This document shows, piece by piece, positions 33,552 to 42,584 of a stretch of DNA of 64,000 nt; the stretch's first letter is position 1, and every line of letters begins with the position of its first letter. The notes beneath the pieces were generated by a model. The model did not search any database. It was not told the origin of the DNA and worked only from the letters and a program-made list of their open reading frames with translations. Origin of the DNA: CAVPDE01 sp964580575 (GTDB taxonomy: Bacteria > Desulfobacterota > DSM-4660 > Desulfatiglandales > HGW-15); NCBI GenBank assembly GCA_964580575.1, contig CAZOLJ010000016.1, positions 1-64,000 of the forward strand, given 5' to 3'. The position numbers were made by a program, and so were the translations under genes.

Positions 33552-34655
33552 TTATCTCCTTGAAGAGATGTTCAGAAGAATACCGACGCTCACGAGGCTG
33601 ATCACCAGCGAGGACCCCCCGTAACTGATGAAGGGGAGCGTCAGCCCCTTGGTCGGCAAAAGGCCCATGACCACGCCCATGTTGATCATCACCTGAAGGC
33701 CCAGGAACGAGGTGATGCCGAGAGCGAGGTAACTGCTGTAGAGATCAGGGGCATGGAGCGCCACCTGGATTCCCCGAATCACCAGAAGGCCGAAGAGGAT
33801 CACGATCACTGCAAGACCCACGAGACCCAGTTCTTCCGCCACGATGGAGAGGATGAAGTCCGTGTGGGGCTCGGGAAGGTAGAAAAGCTTCTGTTTGCTG
33901 TTTCCAAGGCCCACGCCCAGGACCCCCCCTGAGCCGATGGCCAGGAAGGAATGAATGATTTGAAACCCAAGCCCCTGCGGGTCATCCCACGGGTTCAGGA
34001 AAGCCCACCACCGTTTGAGCCGATAGTCCACTCGGTGAACCAGCCACAAGACCGCCGGCAAAGACAGCAGCATGAGGCCGACGAGGTGAAGCACTTTGAC
34101 TCCGCCCACAAAGAGGAGAATCACCAGCCAGCATCCGATGATGACGGCCGTCCCCAGGTCAGGCTGGAGCAGGATGAGCCCCATGAAGGCCCCTGCAACG
34201 ACCAAATGAGGCACCAGCCCGTTCGAAAAAGAACTCATGGCCGGGCCTTTCTTGGCGATGGAGTAAGCCACATAAAAAGCGAGCGCCAGTTTGGCGAGTT
34301 CCGAAGGCTGAAAGGAAAAACCGGCGATGCGGAACCACCGGGAAGCGCCGCCGATCTTGGCCCCCACTCCCGGCACCAGGAGGAGGAGCAAGAGAAAGAG
34401 GCTGATGCCGAGAAGCGGATAGACCAGGCGCGGATAAACCGTGCTCGGAATGTTTTTTGTGAAGATCATGAAACAAACACCGACCAGGCAGAACATGCCC
34501 TGCCGCTTGAGAAAATAGTAGCTGTCCCCCATCCGGTGCTCGGCGAGGAAAGAGCTTGCGCTGTAGATGGCCACAAGCCCTAACCCGAGGAGAAGCAGCG
34601 TGGGAACCAGGAGCAGGTAGTCATACTCGAAATATTTTTTCTTCGTCTCATCCAT
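33552..34655 (-). CDS. ftsW: Lipid II polymerase / division protein FtsW
   Basis: A 367-residue SEDS-family glycosyltransferase with about ten membrane helices; it polymerises lipid II with its cognate class B PBP. The start is ATG 34655 (MDETKKKYFEYD), preceded by GAAGGG. A longer frame reaches 34757 but lies within murD. Motifs: GGASRWFRIAGFSFQPSELA, LLQPDLGTAVII, HSFLAIGSGGVLGVGLG, and the extracellular PEPHTDFILSIVAEELG containing the conserved Asp, then INMGVVMGLLPTKGLTLPF with SYGGSS. The start overlaps the murD stop by eight bases, indicating coupling. Confidence 0.97.
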   Translation of the reverse strand: MDETKKKYFEYDYLLLVPTLLLLGLGLVAIYSASSFLAEHRMGDSYYFLKRQGMFCLVGVCFMIFTKNIPSTVYPRLVYPLLGISLFLLLLLLVPGVGAKIGGASRWFRIAGFSFQPSELAKLALAFYVAYSIAKKGPAMSSFSNGLVPHLVVAGAFMGLILLQPDLGTAVIIGCWLVILLFVGGVKVLHLVGLMLLSLPAVLWLVHRVDYRLKRWWAFLNPWDDPQGLGFQIIHSFLAIGSGGVLGVGLGNSKQKLFYLPEPHTDFILSIVAEELGLVGLAVIVILFGLLVIRGIQVALHAPDLYSSYLALGITSFLGLQVMINMGVVMGLLPTKGLTLPFISYGGSSLVISLVSVGILLNISSRR

Positions 34656-36012
34656 GCTGCAGCCCTTCGACCGCTTTCTTGAACACCCTGCCTCTGTGGC
34701 CGTAGTCCGTGAACATGTCAAAGCTGGAACAGGCCGGAGCCAGAAGCACCACGTCATGGGGCTTTGCCACGGAAAAGGCCTTGGTCACGGCATCGTCCAT
34801 GCTATCCGCTGTGGCATAAGGGATCTGGTCTTCAAAGGCCTCGGCCATGATCTGCTTCGATTCTCCCATGAGAAACGCTTTTTTCACCCTTCCCTTGGCC
34901 ACCCGCACCAGGGGCGCGTAGTTGCCCCCTTTGTGACGACCCCCGGCGATCAGGATAATGGGACGATCAAAACTGGCGAGGGATCGGATGGCCGCGTCCA
35001 CGTTCGTCGCTTTGGAGTCGTCGTAGAAGTCCACTTCCCTGATACGGCCCGCAAGCTCCAGGCGATGGGAAAGACCCTGGAACTGGTCCATGGTGTGCTG
35101 AATCACCGGAGGCTCCGCATTCAGAGCCAGACCGGCGAGAGCTGCCGCCATCATGTTCTCCACATTGTGCTTTCCCGGAAGGGGGCATTTCTGAAGATCA
35201 AAGACATGGCTTTCCTTACCCGGCAAACCGGCTCTGATCCCTTTTCCCTCCACAAAAGCCTGCCGAAGATCTTTCTTCTTCAAACCGTACCGCAAAACGG
35301 AAACGTCCTTGGGGGGCGCAAAGGAGGACAGGACGTCATCGTCATCGTTCAGGATCGCGAAATCTCCTCCGCCCTGATTCTTGAAAATCTTCAGTTTGGA
35401 TTGAACGTAAGTCTCGTAATTCGGATACCGGTCCAGATGGTCCGGAGAAATATTGAGCAGGAGCGCGACCAGAGGACTGAAGCCCTCCATCGTGTCGAGC
35501 TGAAAGCTGCTCACCTCCACCACCGCCACATCCGCCTTCGAACCGGCGGCCGCGTAATCGATGAGCGGGGTCCCGAGGTTTCCTCCTACAAACACCTTGT
35601 GCCCCGCATTCTGCAGCAGCGCCCCAAGAAAGGCCGTGACCGTGGACTTGCCGTTCGTGCCCGTGACCGCCACGATCGGTGTGTTCATGATCTGCACCGC
35701 CAGGTCCATCTCTCCTGTCACAGGGATTCCTTTTTCTTTTGCAGCCGCAAGGGGCGCAAGATCCATTGGCACTCCGGGGCTCACGATGATCCGCTCGGAA
35801 CGGATGAAGGTGTTCATGGTGTGCCCGCCTGTCTCCAGCGTGACGCCCATGGACCTCATTTCCTTAACCACACCCGGTTCCAGGTCCGCCTCCTTCTTCA
35901 CGTCGCTGACCGTGACTCTGGCCCCTTCCCGCACCAGATACCGGACTGCGGAAAGGCCGGATTGACCAAGACCGACGACAAGAACCTGTTTATTCTTCAA
36001 ACGCAGGGGCAT
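34648..36012 (-). CDS. murD: UDP-N-acetylmuramoylalanine-D-glutamate ligase MurD
   Basis: A 454-residue Mur ligase that adds D-Glu to UDP-MurNAc-L-Ala. Seen are the N-terminal VLVVGLGQSGLSAVRYLVRE, the P-loop VAVTGTNGKSTVTAFLG, VEVSSFQLDTMEGFSP, LNISPDHLDRYPNYETY and KHNVENMMAAALAGLAL. C-terminal motifs FYDDSKATNVDAAIRSL and LLAPACSSFDMF are clear. A 140-base gap with an inverted repeat separates it from mraY; ftsW starts inside its end. Confidence 0.98.
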   Translation of the reverse strand: MPLRLKNKQVLVVGLGQSGLSAVRYLVREGARVTVSDVKKEADLEPGVVKEMRSMGVTLETGGHTMNTFIRSERIIVSPGVPMDLAPLAAAKEKGIPVTGEMDLAVQIMNTPIVAVTGTNGKSTVTAFLGALLQNAGHKVFVGGNLGTPLIDYAAAGSKADVAVVEVSSFQLDTMEGFSPLVALLLNISPDHLDRYPNYETYVQSKLKIFKNQGGGDFAILNDDDDVLSSFAPPKDVSVLRYGLKKKDLRQAFVEGKGIRAGLPGKESHVFDLQKCPLPGKHNVENMMAAALAGLALNAEPPVIQHTMDQFQGLSHRLELAGRIREVDFYDDSKATNVDAAIRSLASFDRPIILIAGGRHKGGNYAPLVRVAKGRVKKAFLMGESKQIMAEAFEDQIPYATADSMDDAVTKAFSVAKPHDVVLLAPACSSFDMFTDYGHRGRVFKKAVEGLQHG

Positions 36013-36052
36013 GCCCGATCTTCCTTTTGATCAAAGGCTATAGAGAATTGGA

Positions 36053-36131
36053 GGAGTAATGGAGTGCTGCAGTACTGCATAGCCATCAGACCTGTATCTG
36101 TGCTCTTTCTTTACCATCACTCCATTACTCC
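36053..36131. repeat. Inverted repeat between mraY and murD
   Basis: GGAGTAATGGAGTG (36053-36066) and CACTCCATTACTCC (36118-36131) are perfect 14 bp arms around a 51-base centre; further ATTACTCC units follow to 36150. It interrupts the otherwise tight dcw operon and could form a structure in the mRNA. Confidence 0.75.
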
Positions 36132-36156
36132 ATTACTCCAACACTCCATTTCCTCC

Positions 36157-37236
36157 TCACCTCAACTTCAGCGTGCTGATGGACAAGAGCGCCAGCACAA
36201 TGGCAATGATCCAGAAACGAACCGTCACCTTGGATTCCGGCCACCCCTTGAGTTCGAAGTGGTGGTGCAGAGGAGCCATTCGAAAAATCCTCTTGCCCCC
36301 GGTCATCTTGAAGTAGGCTACTTGGAAAATGACCGAAAGGGTTTCCACCACAAAAATCCCTCCCACCAAAATGAGCACAATCTCCTGCTTGGTCATGACC
36401 GCTACGGTTCCCAGCACCGCCCCGAGCGGCAAGGACCCCACATCGCCCATGAAAAGATCAGCCGGGTGCGCGTTGTACCACAGAAAACCGAGCCCCGCGC
36501 CCACCACGGCTCCGCACAGCACCGAGAGTTCCCCTGTCCCGGCCACATAAGGAATTCCGAGGTAATTGGCTATTCTCACGTGTCCTGACAGGTAGGCGAA
36601 GATGAGATAGCTTGCAAAGGCGATGATGATGGGTCCCATGGCAAGACCGTCAAGACCGTCCGTGAGGTTCACGGCGTTGGATGCGCCGACAATGATAAAA
36701 ACGGCCAGCAGGATATAGAAAATCCCCACGTCCGGGGTAATGTTCTTGAAAAAGGGAAAATTCAGGTGACTGTCAAAGCCAGGGGAAAGGTAAAGGCTCA
36801 CCGCCACCGCTAGGGCCGCAAGAATCTGAAGGGTAAACTTCGCCTTTCCGCTCAAGCCCTTGTTGCTTTTGCGAACTGTTTTCAGGTAATCGTCCGCAAA
36901 CCCGATGGCCCCAAAAGAGCAAAGAACAAAGAGCACCAGCCACACATAGAGGTTGTTGAGGTCGCCCCAGAGAAGCGTGGTCACGACGACCACAGGGAGG
37001 AGGAGGCAGCCTCCCATGGTAGGAGTGCCTGCTTTGCCCTGGTGGTTTGCCGGACCGTCCTCGCGGATGTGCTGGCCCACCTGCATCTCCCTGAGTTTGC
37101 GGATAACCCAATCGCCGCAAACAAAAAGGATGACGAGCGCAAAGAGAGTCGCCAGGATCGTTCTGAACGTGATGTAGCGAAAAACGTTCAGCCACGAAAT
37201 CTCCGTGTGGAAGAAGTAAATCAGTTTATAGAGCAT
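36157..37236 (-). CDS. mraY: Phospho-MurNAc-pentapeptide translocase MraY
   Basis: A 359-residue integral membrane enzyme with about ten helices that makes lipid I from UDP-MurNAc-pentapeptide and undecaprenyl phosphate. Family motifs are intact: HQGKAGTPTMGGCLLL, the catalytic Asp pair region FADDYLKTVRKSNKGLSGKA, NAVNLTDGLDGLAMGP and FLWYNAHPADLFMGDVGSL, then the MAPLHHHFELKGWPE signature. Full length. It follows murF after 35 bases and has a good Shine-Dalgarno (GAGAGGATGAACCTCC region). Confidence 0.98.
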   Translation of the reverse strand: MLYKLIYFFHTEISWLNVFRYITFRTILATLFALVILFVCGDWVIRKLREMQVGQHIREDGPANHQGKAGTPTMGGCLLLPVVVVTTLLWGDLNNLYVWLVLFVLCSFGAIGFADDYLKTVRKSNKGLSGKAKFTLQILAALAVAVSLYLSPGFDSHLNFPFFKNITPDVGIFYILLAVFIIVGASNAVNLTDGLDGLAMGPIIIAFASYLIFAYLSGHVRIANYLGIPYVAGTGELSVLCGAVVGAGLGFLWYNAHPADLFMGDVGSLPLGAVLGTVAVMTKQEIVLILVGGIFVVETLSVIFQVAYFKMTGGKRIFRMAPLHHHFELKGWPESKVTVRFWIIAIVLALLSISTLKLR

Positions 37237-37271
37237 GGAGGTTCATCCTCTCTCAGATTTCTTCCCGCTCT

Positions 37272-38681
37272 TCACGCCTTTTCCCTGAGCCTGTCGGCCA
37301 CCCGCTCAAGGCCTATCCTGCGGGAGGCTTTTAAGAACACCAGGTCTCCCGGTTTCATGACTTTCACTATCCTTGCACCCATCTCCTTGTGATCCTTGAC
37401 GCGGATCGTTCTTTCCCGGGGGAAACCCTTGTCCAAGGCCCCCCGAATCATCTCAGGCGCATGGTCGCCCAAGGCCACCAACCAATCCGCTCCTGCTTCC
37501 GCGACCATTTCCCCTGCTTCCACGTGCCCTGCTTCGGTCTCCTCACCCAACTCCAGCATTTCTCCGAGCCCCACAATCACCTTTCTGTCTTTCGGCGCAA
37601 GCGCCTTAAGGGATTCCAGGGAGAGCCGCAGAGAAGAAGGGTTCGAGTTGTAGGTGTCATCGATGAGGAGACTTCCGTTTGCAAGGGGCGTGACCTTGAA
37701 ACGGCCCTTGACCCCTTCAAATCGACTCAGGCCCTCTTGAATCCGATCCTTGGAAATGTCCAACGATAGCGCTATGGCAGCGGCTGCAAGCGCGTTGTGC
37801 ACATTGTGAAACCCCGGCACTCCCAGCCTCACGGAAAAGGACTTTCCTTTCCAGTGAACGTCAAAGGAGAATCCCCTCCGGCCCAGATTTCGAATTTTCT
37901 CGGCCCGTACCGTGTTCTGCAGACCCAGACCGAAAGTGACGGGCTTCTTGCGAAAAGTCGCTGCCGCATGCATCAGGATCCGGTCATCCCCGTTCAGAAT
38001 GGCCAAAGCACGCGGAGCCATCTTGTCCAGGAGTTCGACCTTGGCCCTCGCCACTCCCTCGACACTCCCCACACCCTCGAGATGGGCTCGTCCCACATTG
38101 GTGATGAGCCCGATGTCCGGGTCCGCGATCTCCGTGAGCCGGCCGATTTCACCCGGTCGATTCATGCCCATTTCAAGAACCGCGTAGCAATGGCTCTCGT
38201 CCAGCAGGAACAGGCTGAGAGGCAGTCCGATCAGGTTGTTGAAGTTCCCTTCGTTTTTCAACGTAAGCCCTTCAAGAGAAAGGATGGCGTGAGTCATCTC
38301 CTTGGTCGTTGTCTTGCCGCCGCTCCCGGTAATGGCCGTCACACGGGCGTCAAACCGGCGTCTCCACCGCCTTGCCAGGTCGCCAAGAGCTTTGAGGGTG
38401 TCCGGCACACCGATGATGCTCGCACGAGTGTTCGCAGGAAGGTCGGCGGTCCGGTCTTTATTCACAACGACAGCGACTGCTCCTTTCTTGATCGCCTCCT
38501 TCACAAAGTCGTGGCCGTCAAAGGTTTCCCCCCTGAGAGCCCAGAAGAGCTGGCCCTCTCCAACGGTTCGCGAATCCGTGCTGATTCCGGAAAAGGATCG
38601 GTCCCGTGATCCCCTGAGGAGTTCTCCCTTGATGGGGGAAAGGATTTTCCCGGCGGTCATCTGAACCCGGTTCTCCTGCAT
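37272..38681 (-). CDS. murF: UDP-MurNAc-tripeptide-D-Ala-D-Ala ligase MurF
   Basis: A 469-residue Mur ligase that attaches D-Ala-D-Ala to complete the pentapeptide. Seen are GISTDSRTVGEGQLFWALRG in the uracil-binding domain, the P-loop AITGSGGKTTTKEM, NNLIGLPLSLF, the ligase motif FHNVHNALAAAAIALSL and DDTYNSNPSSLRLSLE. The start directly abuts the murE stop (TGA then ATG), so translation is likely coupled. An internal ATG eight codons on (MTAGKILS) is an alternative start. Confidence 0.97.
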   Translation of the reverse strand: MQENRVQMTAGKILSPIKGELLRGSRDRSFSGISTDSRTVGEGQLFWALRGETFDGHDFVKEAIKKGAVAVVVNKDRTADLPANTRASIIGVPDTLKALGDLARRWRRRFDARVTAITGSGGKTTTKEMTHAILSLEGLTLKNEGNFNNLIGLPLSLFLLDESHCYAVLEMGMNRPGEIGRLTEIADPDIGLITNVGRAHLEGVGSVEGVARAKVELLDKMAPRALAILNGDDRILMHAAATFRKKPVTFGLGLQNTVRAEKIRNLGRRGFSFDVHWKGKSFSVRLGVPGFHNVHNALAAAAIALSLDISKDRIQEGLSRFEGVKGRFKVTPLANGSLLIDDTYNSNPSSLRLSLESLKALAPKDRKVIVGLGEMLELGEETEAGHVEAGEMVAEAGADWLVALGDHAPEMIRGALDKGFPRERTIRVKDHKEMGARIVKVMKPGDLVFLKASRRIGLERVADRLREKA

Positions 38682-40187
38682 TCACACGCCCTCCGAAGCG
38701 GCCCTGGCCGCCTCTTCCTGATCACTGAAAGGTCTCCTTTCGGAACCGATGATCTGATAGTCCTCGTGGCCTTTGCCCGCGATGAGCACCACGTCGGCCT
38801 CCTCGGCCATGGCCACCGCCTTTCGAATCGCCTCTCTGCGGTCCACTTCGAGAAAATATCCTTTGCCGGGACGGGTATTCCCTCCTCCTTTCCTGAGGCC
38901 TGAATCGAGCATGCCCTTCTCGATCTCCTTCACAATCGAAAGAGGGTCCTCGCTTCGGGGGTTGTCCGAGGTGATGAAAGCCACATCGCTGTGCTCACCG
39001 GCTAGGCGGCCCATGTCGTATCGTTTGCCCCGGTCCCGGTCCCCGCCGCAACCGAACACGGTGATCAGCCGGCCTTTCACATGCGGCTTGAGGGAGGTCA
39101 TGGCCTTGAGCAGGGCGTCCGGCTTGTGGGAATAGTCCACCACAAGGGTCAATCCTCTTCTGTTCTCCACCCGTTCCAGTCTGCCCGGGATGGACTGAAG
39201 GGCTTCGATGCCACGAACCACGGCTTCCAAGGGAAGGTTCAAGGCAAGGCCTGCGCCCGCTGCAGCCAGGATGTTGTAAACATTGAAATCGCCGATCAGG
39301 GACGATCGCACCGACGCTTCGCCTGCAGGGGTTCTGAGGCGGAACGTGAGTCCCTTTCCGTCCATCAGAACGGCGTCGGCATTGACCTGACATTCTTTTC
39401 CAAGCCCGTAGGTGAGGATCTTGGCTCGAGTCATGGCCACGAGATCCTTTCCCCTGGGATCGTCGAGGTTGATGACCGCAGCCGGCCTCCTTCCTGAGGG
39501 GTCGGCCCGGAGCCCCGTGAAAAGGCGGCTCTTGGCTGCAAAGTACTCGTCCATGGTTTTGTGATAATCGAGGTGGTCCCTGGAAAGGTTGGTAAACACC
39601 GCCACGCTGAAGGGGCAGTCCTGGGTTCTTCCCTGGTCCAGGGCGTGGGAGGAGACCTCCGTGACAATGTGCGTGACGCCATGGTCGACCATCTCCCGGC
39701 TCAAGCGGATCAGGTCAAGAGATTCCGGAGTGGTCACAGGGGCAGGGAGCTCTTTGTCCGAGTAACGGTAGTTCACCGTGCCCAGCACGCCGGGCTCTGC
39801 GCCTGCAGCCTTGACGATGGATTCCAGAAGATAGGTCGTCGTGGTCTTGCCGCTGGTCCCCGTGATGCCGATGAGGGTGGTGTTTTTGAACGGGTTGTTG
39901 TAATAAGCCAGGGCGAGTTTGGAAAGAGCCTTCCTCGAGTCGGGAACCAGGAGGGTTGCGACCTTTGCTTCGCAACCGGTGAGCGTCTCGACGGCAACAG
40001 CTCCTGCGCCCTTCTCAACCGCTCTCTCCACAAACTCGTGGCCGTCCGAATGGTGTCCGCGAAGGGCCACAAAGAGGTCGCCGGGCTTGACCTGGCGAGA
40101 GTCATAAGCCAAGCCTTGAATCTCCAGGGCAGGATCACCCCGGAGTTCGAAGTGCGACAGTGCTTCTAGGATTTGGCCCAGTTTCAT
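38682..40187 (-). CDS. murE: UDP-MurNAc-L-Ala-D-Glu-diaminopimelate ligase MurE
   Basis: A 501-residue Mur ligase adding the third residue of the stem peptide. Motifs: YDSRQVKPGDLFVALRG, P-loop GITGTSGKTTTTYLLE, EVSSHALDQGRT, FTNLSRDHLDYHKTMDEYF, NVYNILAAAGAGLAL and VVDYSHKPDALLKAM. In the C-terminal domain SDNPRSEDPLSIV carries the D-N-P-R motif that recognises meso-diaminopimelate, so mDAP-type peptidoglycan is expected. Placed between ftsI and murF. Confidence 0.98.
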   Translation of the reverse strand: MKLGQILEALSHFELRGDPALEIQGLAYDSRQVKPGDLFVALRGHHSDGHEFVERAVEKGAGAVAVETLTGCEAKVATLLVPDSRKALSKLALAYYNNPFKNTTLIGITGTSGKTTTTYLLESIVKAAGAEPGVLGTVNYRYSDKELPAPVTTPESLDLIRLSREMVDHGVTHIVTEVSSHALDQGRTQDCPFSVAVFTNLSRDHLDYHKTMDEYFAAKSRLFTGLRADPSGRRPAAVINLDDPRGKDLVAMTRAKILTYGLGKECQVNADAVLMDGKGLTFRLRTPAGEASVRSSLIGDFNVYNILAAAGAGLALNLPLEAVVRGIEALQSIPGRLERVENRRGLTLVVDYSHKPDALLKAMTSLKPHVKGRLITVFGCGGDRDRGKRYDMGRLAGEHSDVAFITSDNPRSEDPLSIVKEIEKGMLDSGLRKGGGNTRPGKGYFLEVDRREAIRKAVAMAEEADVVLIAGKGHEDYQIIGSERRPFSDQEEAARAASEGV

Positions 40188-40225
40188 ATTCTTAAGAATC
40201 CCGAACCCTCAGCCTTTGGCCGGCT

Positions 40226-40256
40226 CATTGAACAATTCACATTGCCCAATGATGTC
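40226..40256. repeat. Short CATTG-rich dispersed repeat between ftsI and murE
   Basis: CATTGAACAATTCACATTGC and CCAATGATGTCAA resemble, in reverse complement, the sequence at 9505-9535. Confidence 0.45.
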
Positions 40257-42222
40257 AAGACGGTGGCCTGAAACTCACGCTCACCTGTGTCACTTTGTTC
40301 AGAGGGGAACCCGGCTCAGGGTTTTGCGCAACCGCCAGCCCTGTCCCGTCCAACGAAACTTTCACGCCCAGCGACCTCCCGCCTTTCAGAACCTCGCGCA
40401 TGGTCTGGCCTCTGAAATCCGGGAGCAGACCCGTGCCTTCCTGAGAGACCTCCACGTGAAGCGGTGAACCGTTGTTTCGCGAGTTACCCGATTCCACCCC
40501 TTCCTCCGCCCTCACCATTCTCACATCCGGAAGGACCCGGAGGTGATTGAGGCTCCAGGCACCGATCTCCCTGAACACCGGAGCAGCCACCAGGCCTCCG
40601 TACTTCTTGGCCTCCGGTTCGTCCAAGAGCACCAGAATGGCCAGCCGTGGATTCTCCACTGGGGCATAGCCCACGAAAAGGGTCACATAGTTTCTGGCGG
40701 AATAGCGTTTGGTCATCGGATCGACTTTTTGGGATGTCCCGGTTTTCCCGGCAACCCGGTATCCCTTGATCGCCGCAAGAGAGCCTGTTCCGCCTTTTTC
40801 CTTGACCACCGATTCAAGGATTTGGGTCGCCTTTTTTGCCGTTTCAGGGGACATCGCTTTTCGCACCACCTGGGGATGGTTCTCTTTGACTATCTTGCCC
40901 TGCTGGTCTTTGACCGCTTTGACCACATAAGGCCGCATGAGTTTACCCCCATTGGCGATCGCTCCCATGGCCATCACCAGCTGGAGGGAGTTCGCGGTCA
41001 TGCCTTGCCCGAAAAAAGAAGTCGCTTTTTCAATTTCCTTGGCGTCCTTGACCGGTCTCAGGAATCCTTCCTGTTCCCCGGGAAGGTCGATCTCTGTTTT
41101 GTCCCCAAACCCGAACTTTTCGAGATACTCGTGAAACTTCTTGTAGCCGATTCTCTGGCCTATCTTGACCGCACCGATGTTGCTTGAAAAGGTGATGATC
41201 TCGGACACGCTGAGCATTCCATGCCCTTTCCGGTCGTGGTCATGGATGGTGTTGGTGCCGAGCTTGTATTCCCCGTTCTCGCAGAAGAACTTCGTCTCCG
41301 GTGAAACCAGATAGCTGTCGAGCGCTGCGGCAAGCAGGTACGCTTTGATCGTGGATCCCGGTTCGTAACTGTCCGTGACCGCCCGGTTCCTCCATTGGTT
41401 GGGCTGGTGGGTCCGGAACACGTTGGGATTGAAAAGGGGAACCACGGCCATGGCCAGGATCTCTCCCGTGTCCACCTCCACCACAATGGCGTGACCGTTT
41501 TTCGCCCTGGTCTCCTCCATGGTTTTCTTGAGCGCCTGCTCCGCCGCGTACTGGATGTCCTTGTCGATGGTGAGAACCAGGTCTCGGATTTCACTCTCCT
41601 CCGGTGCGGGCCGGTTCACGTAAAAAGGCCTGCCCAGCGCATCTCTCATCTGGATCAGGGTGTAGTCCGGGCCCTTGAGCATCTTGTCGTATTTCTTTTC
41701 AAGCCCTTCCAGACCTTGATTGTCTTCGCCTGCGAACCCCAGGACATGGCCTGCGATCTCTTTGCCGGGATAGTATCTTCTCGTTTCCGCAGTGAAGCCC
41801 ACTCCCTCGATGCCCAGCGCTTTCACCTGCCGGATCTTTTCAGGGGCCACCTTTCGATCGATCCACACAAAGGGCCGCTGGCTCTTGAGAAGGCTCAGCA
41901 GGGCGTTCTCCTTCATGTCCAGAATCTTGGAGAGAAGCTTTGCCGCCTGCGCCTTGTTCTGGACATGGTGAGGATGCACATAGATGGACTCCACTTCAAC
42001 GCTCACCGCCAGCTCGTGCCCTTCCCTGTCGTAGATGGTTCCCCGCTTGGGCGGCAGCTTGACAATGCCCCGGTAACCGGCCAACGCAATGCGCGCCAGT
42101 TTGTCCCTCTCGATGACCTGCAGCTGAGTCGCCCTGGCCAGAATCATGCTGAGCCCGCACAGGAAGAAGACGGCCACGATAGTGATTCTGACCCGGATCC
42201 ATTTCTTCTCGGTGATCTTCAT
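40255..42222 (-). CDS. ftsI: Division transpeptidase FtsI (PBP3 type) with PASTA domain
   Basis: A 655-residue class B penicillin-binding protein that cross-links septal peptidoglycan. The start is ATG 42222 (MKITEKKWIRVR), overlapping the ftsL stop by four bases; the frame extends further upstream but only through ftsL. One membrane anchor (ITIVAVFFLCGLSMILA) is followed by the dimerisation domain (PPKRGTIYDREGHELAVSVE). The transpeptidase domain has SxxK in SYEPGSTIKAYL (about 300), SxN in FSSNIGAVKIG and KTG in VAGKTGTSQKVDP. The last 65 residues form a PASTA domain (LLPDFRGQTMREVLKGGRSL), known from Gram-positive PBPs and seen in some deltaproteobacterial FtsI proteins. Confidence 0.96.
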   Translation of the reverse strand: MKITEKKWIRVRITIVAVFFLCGLSMILARATQLQVIERDKLARIALAGYRGIVKLPPKRGTIYDREGHELAVSVEVESIYVHPHHVQNKAQAAKLLSKILDMKENALLSLLKSQRPFVWIDRKVAPEKIRQVKALGIEGVGFTAETRRYYPGKEIAGHVLGFAGEDNQGLEGLEKKYDKMLKGPDYTLIQMRDALGRPFYVNRPAPEESEIRDLVLTIDKDIQYAAEQALKKTMEETRAKNGHAIVVEVDTGEILAMAVVPLFNPNVFRTHQPNQWRNRAVTDSYEPGSTIKAYLLAAALDSYLVSPETKFFCENGEYKLGTNTIHDHDRKGHGMLSVSEIITFSSNIGAVKIGQRIGYKKFHEYLEKFGFGDKTEIDLPGEQEGFLRPVKDAKEIEKATSFFGQGMTANSLQLVMAMGAIANGGKLMRPYVVKAVKDQQGKIVKENHPQVVRKAMSPETAKKATQILESVVKEKGGTGSLAAIKGYRVAGKTGTSQKVDPMTKRYSARNYVTLFVGYAPVENPRLAILVLLDEPEAKKYGGLVAAPVFREIGAWSLNHLRVLPDVRMVRAEEGVESGNSRNNGSPLHVEVSQEGTGLLPDFRGQTMREVLKGGRSLGVKVSLDGTGLAVAQNPEPGSPLNKVTQVSVSFRPPS

Positions 42223-42584
42223 GGCAGAACAACAATCTGTTCCGGCGCAGCGGCCTTGAGTCCCAAGGCGCGGGCAGCCCCCTCCAGGTATTGAGGCGAC
42301 TTCAAGGTGGCCAGCTCGATCCTCAGTTTCTTGTTCAATTCCATGAGCCGGATCTCCTCGTGTTTCAACCGGCTCACGTCGTACCCGATCTGGGTTCCCT
42401 CGAAATTGGACCACACGTAACCGATGCCGCTCCCCATGAAGAGGAGGAGCAGAAAAGCCACGAGCGCAATCTGGCGGCCGCTCAAGCGAAAACGCCGCTT
42501 CGGTGCCTTCGCGTTTTTCACCCGGATGCCGGTGCCGGCGTTTCTCCGGTTTTCAATTTCCGAGACCCTGATGACTCGTATCAT
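42219..42584 (-). CDS. ftsL: Cell division protein FtsL
   Basis: A 121-residue bitopic protein: a basic cytoplasmic part (NAKAPKRRFRLSGRQ), one membrane helix (IALVAFLLLLFMGSGIGYVW) and a periplasmic coiled coil (RLKHEEIRLMELNKKLRIEL) ending with a segment that resembles other FtsL ends (YLEGAARALGLKAAAPEQIV). It connects FtsQ with FtsW/FtsI. The start codon lies 32 bases inside rsmH and the stop overlaps ftsI by four bases. Sequence similarity within FtsL is low, so position and topology carry the call. Confidence 0.92.
   Translation of the reverse strand: MIRVIRVSEIENRRNAGTGIRVKNAKAPKRRFRLSGRQIALVAFLLLLFMGSGIGYVWSNFEGTQIGYDVSRLKHEEIRLMELNKKLRIELATLKSPQYLEGAARALGLKAAAPEQIVVLP

Noticed and set aside
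34654..36030. A 458-codon frame opposite murD
   Set aside because: Antisense shadow of murD in GC-rich coding DNA; composition is His/Arg-rich and not protein-like.
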